Positions 21,741 to 28,655 of a stretch of 29,427 nucleotides of DNA are shown here, piece after piece. The stretch is from assembly GCA_946617655.1 (NCBI GenBank), contig CAMOKL010000019.1, positions 1-29,427 of the forward strand, read 5' to 3'. Below the pieces are notes generated by a model. The model was given only the letters and a program-made list of their open reading frames with translations, ran no database searches and had not been told where the DNA came from. The translations under genes were made by a program, and so were the position numbers. The DNA comes from Anaeroplasma sp902783745 (lineage in GTDB: Bacteria > Bacillota_I > Bacilli_A > Acholeplasmatales > Anaeroplasmataceae). Position 1 is the stretch's first letter; each line of letters opens with the position of its first letter.

Positions 21741-23000
21741 TTACTCACTACCCAGTGTACTAGGATCGACTTTCCATAATTCCATTGCACGGTTTGCTTG
21801 GATAAGTTCTACTGTGAATGAAACTTCAACATCTACATATTCTGTATATACTGTAGTCTTAGAATTTGTATAGAAATATGCAGGGTTAACATTGAATCTA
21901 TAACTTTGCTGCAAATATTCATTATTATCATCTAAGCTTGGTAAAATCATTGTCTTTAAATAAGCTGTATTCTCTTCTGCATTATAGAACCAATTAGAAT
22001 CTGATATTGCGAATGGAGAATTACCAGAAATTTGATCTTTTATGGAATATGTTTCTCTTGTTGCTGTTGCATATTTTCTAGTTAAAATCCATGCATCCAT
22101 TATATGTACTCTAACATATACTGCAATTTCATTTGTGAACGCAAATTCAAATCCAAGTTGATTTAGATAAATACTTGATTGATTTTGCTTCTTTTCAGTT
22201 GCACTACATGTAATTGTTTCGCCTTCAATTAAAACGCCTTTAGTAAGTCTATCATCTATTACAACAAATCCTAATTGGTCTGGTGAAACAATAACTGAAT
22301 AATTCTCATTATCTGTTGTTGCTTCTTTTATACCAATTGAATCAAATTCAGTAATTGTAACAGTTGTAACCTCACTACCTTTAGTAAATGAAACTACTTT
22401 TTTATCTGTAGAAGATATACTATATGTAATTTCAGATGAACTAGGATCAGTAATACTTCCAATGCTTACGATACCAGAATGTGTTGCAAGTGCTTCATAA
22501 TATGTACCATTAATTGTACCACCAATTACGATTGATGATGTTTTAGTATAACCTGTTGCTGCTTCCTTTATATAATAAGATGTACTTGAATCAAACTTAG
22601 TATCAGAAGTTAAGTTATATCCACCATTCTTATCTTCATAATATGTATCTAAAGGAATAGTATCACCAACATTTACTGTTGCCTTCTTATAGGTTCCTGT
22701 TACATAATAAACTTTTGTAGATTGGAATGTTGTATCAGTTGTTGTGCTATATTCAGTTGATGTAATAAGTGAAATATCATCAACCTCAAATACTGTATCA
22801 ACTCTCATTGTGCTATCAGTAGAATTTTGATAGCTTACGAACTTTTTGCTATCAACCTTAACTTGACCTGCCTCTACATCATTAGAAACATTCTTATAGA
22901 ACGTATAAGCTGCAAGCACAACTCCAATTCCTGTAATGAGGAACAAAGTCATTGATATTAAAATTATAAATCTAGTTACTTTTTTATTTCTATTTTCCAT
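21741..23000 (-). CDS. secreted TasA/camelysin-like protein with YYV repeats
   Basis: About 419 aa from the ATG at 23000 (MENRNKKVTRF), with GAGG five bases upstream. An ATG at 23018 would add six residues and has weaker support. A single hydrophobic segment (about 11-32) ends in LAAYTFYKNVSNDVEAGQVKVD, resembling SipW-type signal peptides and the mature start of TasA/camelysin (small aromatic site, then AG-x-L/V-beta strand). The end (VSFTVELIQANRAMELW) also resembles that family's last strand and Trp-containing tail. Residues about 82-170 carry a repeated motif around TSDTKFDSSTSYYI, shared with the preceding 250-aa gene. Its stop lies 13 bases from the giant gene's start, so the pair is likely translationally coupled. 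Role as a surface fibre or matrix subunit is inferred; family membership is tentative. Confidence 0.85.
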   Translation of the reverse strand: MENRNKKVTRFIILISMTLFLITGIGVVLAAYTFYKNVSNDVEAGQVKVDSKKFVSYQNSTDSTMRVDTVFEVDDISLITSTEYSTTTDTTFQSTKVYYVTGTYKKATVNVGDTIPLDTYYEDKNGGYNLTSDTKFDSSTSYYIKEAATGYTKTSSIVIGGTINGTYYEALATHSGIVSIGSITDPSSSEITYSISSTDKKVVSFTKGSEVTTVTITEFDSIGIKEATTDNENYSVIVSPDQLGFVVIDDRLTKGVLIEGETITCSATEKKQNQSSIYLNQLGFEFAFTNEIAVYVRVHIMDAWILTRKYATATRETYSIKDQISGNSPFAISDSNWFYNAEENTAYLKTMILPSLDDNNEYLQQSYRFNVNPAYFYTNSKTTVYTEYVDVEVSFTVELIQANRAMELWKVDPSTLGSE

Positions 23001-23024
23001 AAGTTCCTCACCAGACATTTAGTA

Positions 23025-23777
23025 TTAAGCCTCTTGTGCTTGAGTAGCCTGTAATACTAAAGAAAAATTATATTTAGCCTTATTATCATAAGTGCCCAAG
23101 AATTCATTTGTCGCAAGATCATATGGTTGAATACCATATATATAAACATAGAATGTCGCAACTCCACCCTTGTTTGTTTCTTCATTTAAACCTGCTATAT
23201 TAGTAACAGTATTAGATGTTTTTAAATCAGTTCCCAAGAAATTAGAAACAGTACCTTCTTCTTTAGTTGAATCTAATTCTTTATCTGATATTGCTGTTGC
23301 AACATAAGGATCTCTTACATAATAATCCTTACTACTTGCAAATTTAGTATCTGTTGTTAGGCTATATTCTTTTGTAGAAGAATCATATTCATAATATTGA
23401 CCTTCTAATACATCACTATCCACAACAACTGCTGCTTTAGTGTATGTGAATTTAGCACCTTGTTTTACTGTTATATCAACATTAGTCTTACTTCTATTTT
23501 CAACCTTTAGAGTAAGTAGGACTGCCATTGTTGTAAAATATCTTCCTTCACCTTCGTTATCAATATCAAAGAATGTGATATTATTAACTTCATAAGTTTC
23601 AGGATTTACTTCTTCTGAATCATCAAATGTATATGACAATACAATACCATTAGTAACAACATCAACAGGTTCTTCCTTATCAGTTCTTACGTACCAACCA
23701 AAGATGAATCCTGAAATAACAAGTATTAAAACTATACTTAATAGAAGGTTTGCAATAATAAATACTCTAGTCTTCAT
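23025..23777 (-). CDS. small secreted TasA/camelysin-like protein
   Basis: 250 aa from the ATG at 23777, with AGGAGGTG (23783-23790) five bases upstream; the TAG stop of the preceding gene overlaps this site. An N-terminal hydrophobic segment (about 5-28) ends GFIFGWYVRTDK, followed by beta-rich sequence. Residues 111-160 contain a cassette also found in the next gene (YSLTTDTKFASSKDYYV). The C-terminal part (ATFYVYIYGIQPYD ... YNFSLVLQA) resembles the last strands of TasA/camelysin-like proteins, where an aromatic strand precedes a final hydrophobic strand. No catalytic motif is seen. It is probably a minor or alternative subunit of the same extracellular assembly as its neighbours, inferred from shared architecture and operon position. 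Confidence 0.85.
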   Translation of the reverse strand: MKTRVFIIANLLLSIVLILVISGFIFGWYVRTDKEEPVDVVTNGIVLSYTFDDSEEVNPETYEVNNITFFDIDNEGEGRYFTTMAVLLTLKVENRSKTNVDITVKQGAKFTYTKAAVVVDSDVLEGQYYEYDSSTKEYSLTTDTKFASSKDYYVRDPYVATAISDKELDSTKEEGTVSNFLGTDLKTSNTVTNIAGLNEETNKGGVATFYVYIYGIQPYDLATNEFLGTYDNKAKYNFSLVLQATQAQEA

Positions 23778-23788
23778 AATTGCACCTC

Positions 23789-24523
23789 CTAATTACTGAT
23801 GAATAAAGACTTAATACTTAAGCCTTGGAATTGATAATAGCTATCTGTAATATCATCACCAGTTGTAACAAATGATAACGCAAAATAATCAATTGCGTTT
23901 GAAGATGTTGCTTTATAATCAAATACTGCTGACTCTAAACTTGAAGCCTGAACACTACCAAGTGATTTAGGTACATCATTTTCAATTACAGGAGATGTAA
24001 ATAATCTAAATACATCTTCAATCTTATAATCATCAAGATTAACTTGATAGCTTCCTGCTTCTTCTTCAGTAATTGTATATAAAGTCTTTTGCTCTTCATT
24101 TGTTGTAACAATAACATTTGAAGTTTGAGAAGAATACATAACAATGTTGTTATAAAGTACATTATAAATTGAAGTGTTTTTTTGCGCAGTTACTATATCA
24201 GTATTAAGTACTGATGTAATACCTGTGAAGTGTGCAGAATAATCATTATTTACTGTTAATCCATCCGCAACAAGTTTAAAATAAATTTCATCATCAGGCC
24301 ATGCTTCAATAGATAAGTCCCCTTCTGACAATATCCATTTAGAAGAATTTTTATCCCAATAATATAATTTAAAGTCAGCTGTTGTATCCTCAGTCTTACC
24401 AATAATTCCTGTTGCTTTAACTGAATCATTAGAAATGTACCATGCCATCAATGCTACTACAAGTAAGAAACCAGTAACAAAAAGTGAGGCACAAGATAAT
24501 ATTAAGTTTAAATGCTTCCTCAT
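23789..24523 (-). CDS. small secreted protein, first gene of the riboswitch operon
   Basis: 244 aa from the ATG at 24523; GGAGG (24531-24535) is seven bases upstream. MRKHLNLIL begins a signal-anchor-like helix (about 5-28) ending VALMAWYISNDSVKATGI. The AWY-x-x-N-x-x-V-x-A-x-G pattern resembles the junction after SipW-type signal peptides. The body is beta-rich with an early Trp/Tyr-rich strand (FKLYYWDKNSSKW). It is shorter and more diverged than the two genes after it and lacks their YYV repeat. The gene lies directly behind the riboswitch terminator. Likely an extracellular or cell-envelope structural protein; function not otherwise recognisable. Confidence 0.83.
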   Translation of the reverse strand: MRKHLNLILSCASLFVTGFLLVVALMAWYISNDSVKATGIIGKTEDTTADFKLYYWDKNSSKWILSEGDLSIEAWPDDEIYFKLVADGLTVNNDYSAHFTGITSVLNTDIVTAQKNTSIYNVLYNNIVMYSSQTSNVIVTTNEEQKTLYTITEEEAGSYQVNLDDYKIEDVFRLFTSPVIENDVPKSLGSVQASSLESAVFDYKATSSNAIDYFALSFVTTGDDITDSYYQFQGLSIKSLFISN

Positions 24524-24557
24524 GGTTTCCCCTCCATAGCTTAGCCTTTTTTATGAA

Positions 24558-24592
24558 TTAAAAAAAGCCAATTGTATTTTTTTGCAACTGGC
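24558..24592 (-). terminator. riboswitch expression-platform terminator
   Basis: GCCAGTTG pairs with CAATTGGC (24592-24585 with 24574-24567; one G-T pair), followed by seven T (24566-24560). The 5' arm is also the 3' strand of the riboswitch, so terminator and closed aptamer stem exclude each other. It lies 35 bases before the first start codon. Confidence 0.82.
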
Positions 24593-24647
24593 TGTCTCCT
24601 TAAGACCCTATAGCTTTGCGTCACAGGATTGCTCCTGCTTTGCTAAA
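24581..24647 (-). promoter_or_regulatory. GEMM-I cyclic-dinucleotide riboswitch
   Basis: The minus-strand transcript has the GEMM-I hallmarks. A 5' GCAAAGC strand (24643-24637) comes first. A hairpin CAGGA-GCAA-TCCTG (24637-24624) then gives a GNRA tetraloop. The invariant GACGCAAAGC (24622-24613) follows, then a second hairpin closed by GCT/AGC and GTCT/AGAC (24615-24592). The 3' strand GCCAGTTGC (24592-24584) pairs through TTGC with the 5' GCAA; flanking TTT/AAA extends the stem. In Vc2 numbering by eye, A47 is 24617, C92 is 24584, and position 20 is 24644, which is A. G20 is usual for c-di-GMP aptamers, whereas A20 is known from cGAMP-responsive GEMM-Ib. Because the 3' strand also forms the terminator, ligand binding should allow read-through (ON switch) into the surface operon. 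Confidence 0.88.
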
Positions 24648-24692
24648 CATTCTGTAATATTCCTATTACATTTATACAAAATTACATTTTTA

Positions 24693-24721
24693 ATTTTACA
24701 CGCTTTTTATCAATTTGTCTA
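24693..24721 (-). promoter_or_regulatory. sigma-A-like promoter of the riboswitch operon
   Basis: -35 TAGACA (24721-24716), 17-base spacer, -10 TAAAAT (24698-24693). It predicts a start near 24686, about 40 bases before the aptamer. Hexamers and spacing equal those of the promoter at 9727-9755. Confidence 0.68.
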
Positions 24722-24782
24722 TACTAAAAAACTAATAATTTAATTATTTAAATATATTCTATAAAGGAAACCTAAATTTAAC

Positions 24783-24811
24783 TTAAATAATTTCCATATA
24801 TTATTTATAAT
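24783..24811 (+). promoter_or_regulatory. possible promoter of the rqcH operon
   Basis: -10 TATAAT (24806-24811) is perfect; a weak -35 TTAAAT (24783-24788) is 17 bases upstream. An inverted repeat CCATAT/ATATGG (24794-24799, 24825-24830) flanks the -10. The region is very AT-rich, so chance matches are likely. Confidence 0.4.
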
Positions 24812-24873
24812 ATATGCTATTCTAATATGGAATTAATAATCATTTAATGATATACTTTTTTTAGGTGATTTTT

Positions 24874-26532
24874 ATGTTTGATGGTATATTTTTATCTAAG
24901 ATTAAAGCTGAATTTGAAATATTAAAAACAGGACGTATTTCAAAGATTAATGAAATATCTGATAATGACTTTATTTTTACTATTAGAGCCCAAAGAAAAA
25001 ACTATAATTTATTAATTTCATTATCAAGTGAATACTCAAGAATTCATTTTGCTAAAAAGATTTATGATAATGTATTAAATATACATTCCTTCACTATGCT
25101 TTTAAGAAAGCACATTGAAGGATATTTCATTGAAGATATTATTACATATAAATCAGATAGAATTATATCCTTTACTTTAAAGGGATATAATGAGATGCAA
25201 GATTTATGTACTAAGCATTTATATATTGAAGTAATGGGAAGATACTCTAATTTAGTATTAACTGATAGTGATGATATCATTATAGATGCTTTAAAGCACG
25301 ATGGAGTATCAGAATTTCAAAGAACAATATTACCTAACGCAAAATATACTGTATTAGAATCTAATAAATTAGATCCATTATCTTATTCAGTAGATGAATT
25401 AGAAGATATTTTTAAAGAAAAAAATATAAAAACACCAAAGGATGTAATCAATAATTTTAATGGTGTTTCACAAAATATATTATTTGAAACATTCAAATCA
25501 GATTTCTATAGTAATAAATTTTATAGCTTATTACATTTAGAAAATAAGCCATCTATAATAATTAATCCTAAAGGACAATTAGATTTTTATTATAATCCAT
25601 ATTCATACGAGGTAAAACAATCATTTGATACATTAAGTGAATTATGTGAAGAATTCTTCTATTTAAAAAATCAACAAGCAATGGTTAAACAAAAAACAGG
25701 TAACCTAAGTCAATTTATAGATAAAAAGCTTGAAAAGCTAAATCAAAAGCTTAAAAAGCTAAATGATGAAATGCTTAATACAAATGAAATGGATCAAATT
25801 AGATTAAAAGGTGAACTTTTACAAACTGTTTCTAATGTTCACGAAAGAAAAAATTCTATTACTGTATTTAATTATTATGATAATAGCTATATAGATATTA
25901 AACTAGACCCTGAATTAACTATTATAGATAATTCAAAAAAGCTATTTAAAAAATATGAAAAAATTAAATCATCTATTAAATACATTGATGAACAAATAAA
26001 TATTACTAAAAATGAAATAGATTATTTTAATGAATTAAAATATGAAATAAGTATTGCATCATTAAATGAAGCTTTACAAATTAAAGATGAATTAATTGAA
26101 GGTAAATATTTATTTGAACAAAAAACAGGAAACAAAAAGAGAAAAGAAAAACCACATCTTCTAACCTATATACTTCCTTCAGGTGCTTTAGTATCTGTTG
26201 GTAAGAATAACATACAAAACAATTACTTAACTTGGACTTACGCAAAATCAAATGAATTATGGTTTCATGCAAAAGACCAAACAGGAAGCCATGTCGTATT
26301 ACACAAACAAGAAGATATAATAGATAGTGATATTAGACTTGCAGCAATGATTGCGGCATTCTATTCTTCTTCTAAATTTTCATCTTCTGTTGCGGTTGAC
26401 TACACTTTAGTAAGAAACATAAAAAAGGTACCAGGAAGAAAAGGTTCTTTTGTAACTTATAAAAATCAAAAGACAATTTATATTGACCCTATAAAATCTG
26501 AAATAGATAAATTGGAGGTAAAGCGCATATGA
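24874..26532 (+). CDS. rqcH: RqcH, ribosome quality control NFACT protein
   Basis: 552 aa, close to the usual 560-570. The start is the ATG at 24874 (MFDGIFLSKI), six bases after AGGTG; an upstream in-frame GTG at 24865 overlaps the ribosome binding site. RqcH (Rqc2/NEMF/FbpA family) binds the stalled 50S subunit with peptidyl-tRNA and directs alanine tailing of the nascent chain for degradation. Visible features are an NFACT-N domain with the conserved Asp-Arg pair at 95-96 (YKSDRIISF, equivalent to B. subtilis D97/R98), a long coiled coil (about 265-420) with the family motif around IDIKLDPEL, and a C-terminal NFACT-R domain (ELWFHAKDQTGSHVV). It is divergent from the surface operon and overlaps the next gene by ATGA. 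It is sometimes annotated as a fibronectin-binding protein; that name would mislead here. Confidence 0.93.
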   Translation: MFDGIFLSKIKAEFEILKTGRISKINEISDNDFIFTIRAQRKNYNLLISLSSEYSRIHFAKKIYDNVLNIHSFTMLLRKHIEGYFIEDIITYKSDRIISFTLKGYNEMQDLCTKHLYIEVMGRYSNLVLTDSDDIIIDALKHDGVSEFQRTILPNAKYTVLESNKLDPLSYSVDELEDIFKEKNIKTPKDVINNFNGVSQNILFETFKSDFYSNKFYSLLHLENKPSIIINPKGQLDFYYNPYSYEVKQSFDTLSELCEEFFYLKNQQAMVKQKTGNLSQFIDKKLEKLNQKLKKLNDEMLNTNEMDQIRLKGELLQTVSNVHERKNSITVFNYYDNSYIDIKLDPELTIIDNSKKLFKKYEKIKSSIKYIDEQINITKNEIDYFNELKYEISIASLNEALQIKDELIEGKYLFEQKTGNKKRKEKPHLLTYILPSGALVSVGKNNIQNNYLTWTYAKSNELWFHAKDQTGSHVVLHKQEDIIDSDIRLAAMIAAFYSSSKFSSSVAVDYTLVRNIKKVPGRKGSFVTYKNQKTIYIDPIKSEIDKLEVKRI

Positions 26533-27230
26533 ACGCATATAAAAAATTTGGATATTATTATGATGAAGTAATGAGCCAAATGGAATATGGGCTATGGGAA
26601 GAATTTGTATTAGACTACATTAAAAAGGATGATAAAATTCTAGATCTTGCATGTGGTACAGGTACATTACTATCAATGCTTTATGTTGATGGATATGAAA
26701 ACTTATATGGGCTTGACCTATCTGATACTATCATTGAGATTGCAAATGAAAAAAGAAAGGTTAATAGATTCCAAATTGATTTTTCTGTACAAGACATGAC
26801 AAACTTTAAATATAATACTAAATTCAATGTAATTACTTGCTTCTTTGATTCTATTAATTTCTTAAGTCAAGAACAACAAATCAAAAAAATGTTTGATTGT
26901 GTATATAGACATTTAGAGGAAGGCGGATATTTCATTTTTGATATATTCTCTAAAACTATGTTTGAGGAATATAAAAATAACGAAATAATAGATGACTATG
27001 AAACATTTAAGCTTTATTGGAAAACACAACAAGTAGATAACAATAAGCTTAAGCATACTATTACAATACAAGAAGATGGAATAGATATAAAAGAAATATA
27101 TTTTGAATATTATTATGAATTGAATAAACTCTTAGATAAAAGATTTGATGTTGTAAAAATATCAGGAGATTTCAATGATGAATTAATTGATGAAGATGAA
27201 AGAATCTTAGTAGTACTAAAAAAGAAATAA
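26529..27230 (+). CDS. class I SAM-dependent methyltransferase
   Basis: 233 aa. The start ATG overlaps the TGA stop of rqcH (ATGA), with GGAGG about 10 bases upstream, so the pair is likely co-transcribed and coupled. SAM-binding motif I is ILDLACGTGTLL (37-48). Motif II acidic residue is in YGLDLSD (D63). Motif III-like VQDMTNF and motif IV-like FNVITCFFDSINFL follow, then a conserved Gly-rich turn LEEGGYFIFDIF. The opening YYYDEVMSQMEYGLWEEFV fits small-molecule or unknown-substrate methyltransferases of the type 11/25 group. The substrate cannot be told from the sequence. A strong terminator follows eight bases after the stop. Confidence 0.87.
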   Translation: MNAYKKFGYYYDEVMSQMEYGLWEEFVLDYIKKDDKILDLACGTGTLLSMLYVDGYENLYGLDLSDTIIEIANEKRKVNRFQIDFSVQDMTNFKYNTKFNVITCFFDSINFLSQEQQIKKMFDCVYRHLEEGGYFIFDIFSKTMFEEYKNNEIIDDYETFKLYWKTQQVDNNKLKHTITIQEDGIDIKEIYFEYYYELNKLLDKRFDVVKISGDFNDELIDEDERILVVLKKK

Positions 27231-27238
27231 TATATATA

Positions 27239-27287
27239 ACTCTAAAGAATGAAACAATCAATAACTTTAGAGTTTTTTTTATTTTTT
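27239..27287 (+). terminator. Rho-independent terminator of the rqcH-methyltransferase operon
   Basis: Perfect 9-bp stem ACTCTAAAG / CTTTAGAGT (27239-27247, 27265-27273) with a 17-base loop, followed by a long T-rich tract. Confidence 0.85.
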
Positions 27288-27341
27288 AGTAAATATTCTT
27301 CATATTTTGACTCTTATTTAATATAGAGGAGACAAAATAAT

Positions 27342-27717
27342 ATGTAATTAGAAAATAAAGAAATAAAAAAAAGAATTAAATAATGAAACAATTGAATCTA
27401 TGATTTATATTATCCGTGGTCAAAAAGTAATGCTAGACTTCGAATTGGCAAAAATATATGGATATAGTACTCGTGATTTTAATAATCAGATAAAGAATAA
27501 CATAGAGCGTTTTGATATAGACTTTAGATTTCAATTAACAAAAATTGAGTGGAACGATTTTTTGAGGTGTAAAATTTCCACCGCAAACAATTTGTCTAAA
27601 AGAAGATATCTTCCTTACGCTTTCGCTAAACAAGGAATATATATGTTAATGACTGTATTAAAAGGAGAATTAGCCACTAAACAAAGTATTGCGTTAATAG
27701 ATGCTTTAAACAAATAA
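27342..27717 (+). pseudogene. ORF6N-domain gene, copy A (degenerate)
   Basis: The relic start ATG (27342), behind a good AGAGGAG site, is followed at once by TAA. The N-terminal codons matching MEKNEIIVPEL of copy B are scrambled. An open segment from ATG 27400 gives 105 aa of a clear ORF6N domain (IRGQKVMLDFELAKIYGY ... RRYLPYAFAKQGIYMLMTVL). One base is missing before the position of FKQMKDYI in copy D, giving an early stop (ALNK). ORF6N domains are DNA-binding-associated modules of phage and accessory genes. The open segment could still be translated, but no ribosome binding site supports it. Confidence 0.75.
27561..27587 (+). repeat. quasi-palindrome in ORF6N copy A
   Basis: TTTG-a-GGTG, nine-base spacer, CACC-g-CAAA. 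Arms fully complementary except one A/G mismatch. Codes for L-R-C-K-I-S-T-A. Confidence 0.7.
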
Positions 27718-27758
27718 AGAAAAATAGAACATAATTGAATTATACGAGGATAAATAAT

Positions 27759-28066
27759 ATGGAGAAAAATGAGATTATAGTACCCGAATTAAATAATGAA
27801 ACAATTGAATCTATGATTTATATTATTAGGGGTCAAAAGTAATGTTAGATTTCGAACTTGCAAAAATATATGGATATGAAACAAAAAGATTTAATGAGCA
27901 AGTAAAAAATAATATTAATAAATTCCCGGAAAGATATAGATTTCAATTGAATAAAGAAGAATTAAAATCCGTGATGCCGAAAAAATCGACTTCACCAACA
28001 AACTTTTTTTCAGGTCAAAATGGTGGTACTAGAAAAATACCATACGCATTCACTGAACAAGGTATG
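27759..28066 (+). pseudogene. ORF6N-domain gene, copy B (frameshifted, truncated)
   Basis: It starts at ATG 27759 (MEKNEIIVPELNNETIESM) after GAGGA. CAAAAGTAATG replaces the CAAAAAGTAATG of copies A and D; the one-base loss ends the frame after IYIIRGQK at 27840-27842. The domain continues in the next frame from 27842 (MLDFELAKIYGY ... RKIPYAFTEQG). At about 28061-28066 it jumps to the start of another copy instead of running on to IYMLMTVLKG. Confidence 0.8.
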
Positions 28067-28480
28067 CTAGATTTTGAACCAGCAAAAATATATGGTTACA
28101 TTACTAAAGCATTTAACGAGCAAGTAAAAAATAATATTAACTAATTCCCAAAAAAATATAGATTTCAATTATCGAAAGAGGAAACGATATTAATTCAGAG
28201 GTCAAAAAATTTGACCGCTGAGATTTGGGCTAAAGGTATATGAGGAAGAGCAACGTTATCATATGCCTTCACTGAACAAGAAATATATATGTTAATGACA
28301 GTCTTAAAAGGTGATTTAGCTGCTAAACAAAGTCTAACTTTAGTACGTGCCTTTAAACAAATGAAAGATTATATTGTTGAGAACAAAGATATTCTTTCAA
28401 CTAATGAAACTATAAAATTAACTAATCTTGTATATGAGTATTTTAATAAGAATGCAGTTATTGAAAATAAATTAGAAATA
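28061..28480 (+). pseudogene. ORF6N-domain gene, copy C (internal fragment)
   Basis: It begins at MLDFEPAKIYGY, lacking the first 30 or so residues, fused in frame to copy B. In-frame stops are at 28142-28144 (AAA changed to TAA, after KNNIN) and 28241-28243 (GGA changed to TGA). Beyond them the frame stays homologous (AFTEQEIYMLMTVLKG, LVRAFKQMKDYIVEN). At about 28478-28482, after IENKLEIA, it switches to a fragment of another copy. Part could be read from ATG 28289 but is unlikely to be functional. Confidence 0.78.
28195..28221 (+). repeat. quasi-palindrome in ORF6N copy C
   Basis: TCAG-a-GGTCAAA, three-base loop, TTTGACC-g-CTGA. Compared with copies A and D, G to C in one arm is matched by C to G in the other, and the outer arms differ but still pair. 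Confidence 0.7.
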
Positions 28481-28506
28481 GCGAGGTGCAAAAATTTCAC
28501 CGCGTA
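28480..28506 (+). repeat. quasi-palindrome in ORF6N fragment C2
   Basis: GCG-a-GGTG, nine-base spacer, CACC-g-CGT. Outer pairs are two Watson-Crick and one G-T; it sits at the C/C2 junction. Confidence 0.6.
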
Positions 28507-28614
28507 AATTTGGTCAACAAATAAAGGTGGTCGTACTATTTTACCATACGCATTCACTGAACAAGGAATATATATTAATGACAGTCTTAAAAGGTGATTT
28601 TGATACTATTGTTT
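28481..28614 (+). pseudogene. ORF6N-domain gene, fragment C2
   Basis: Holds only the segment from RCKNFT through GGRTILPYAFTEQGIYI. It has an in-frame TAA at 28505-28507 and a two-base loss (ATATATTAATG for ATATATGTTAATG) that breaks the frame. A further in-frame stop is at 28614-28616. Its 5' edge is the recombination-like junction with copy C. Confidence 0.7.
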
Positions 28615-28655
28615 AGTTAATAAAATATAATAATTATGAAAGGATTGAAAATAAT

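Noticed and set aside
24825..24873. Second promoter (TATACT near 24851-24856) for rqcH
   Set aside because: Transcription would start within or right at the ribosome binding site and no -35 is visible.
24874..26532. Reading the NFACT protein as a fibronectin-binding adhesin that belongs to the surface operon
   Set aside because: It has the D95-R96 pair, coiled coil and NFACT-R domain of RqcH, no signal peptide, and lies on the opposite strand with a methyltransferase.
27832..27844. Phase-variable A run in ORF6N copy B
   Set aside because: The run is only four to five bases and the copy is truncated further on, so restoring the frame would not restore a gene.
28142..28243. TGA at 28241 as tryptophan (Mycoplasma code)
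   Set aside because: rqcH ends naturally at TGA with a coupled downstream start, and this TGA replaces a conserved Gly codon in an already broken copy that also has a TAA.
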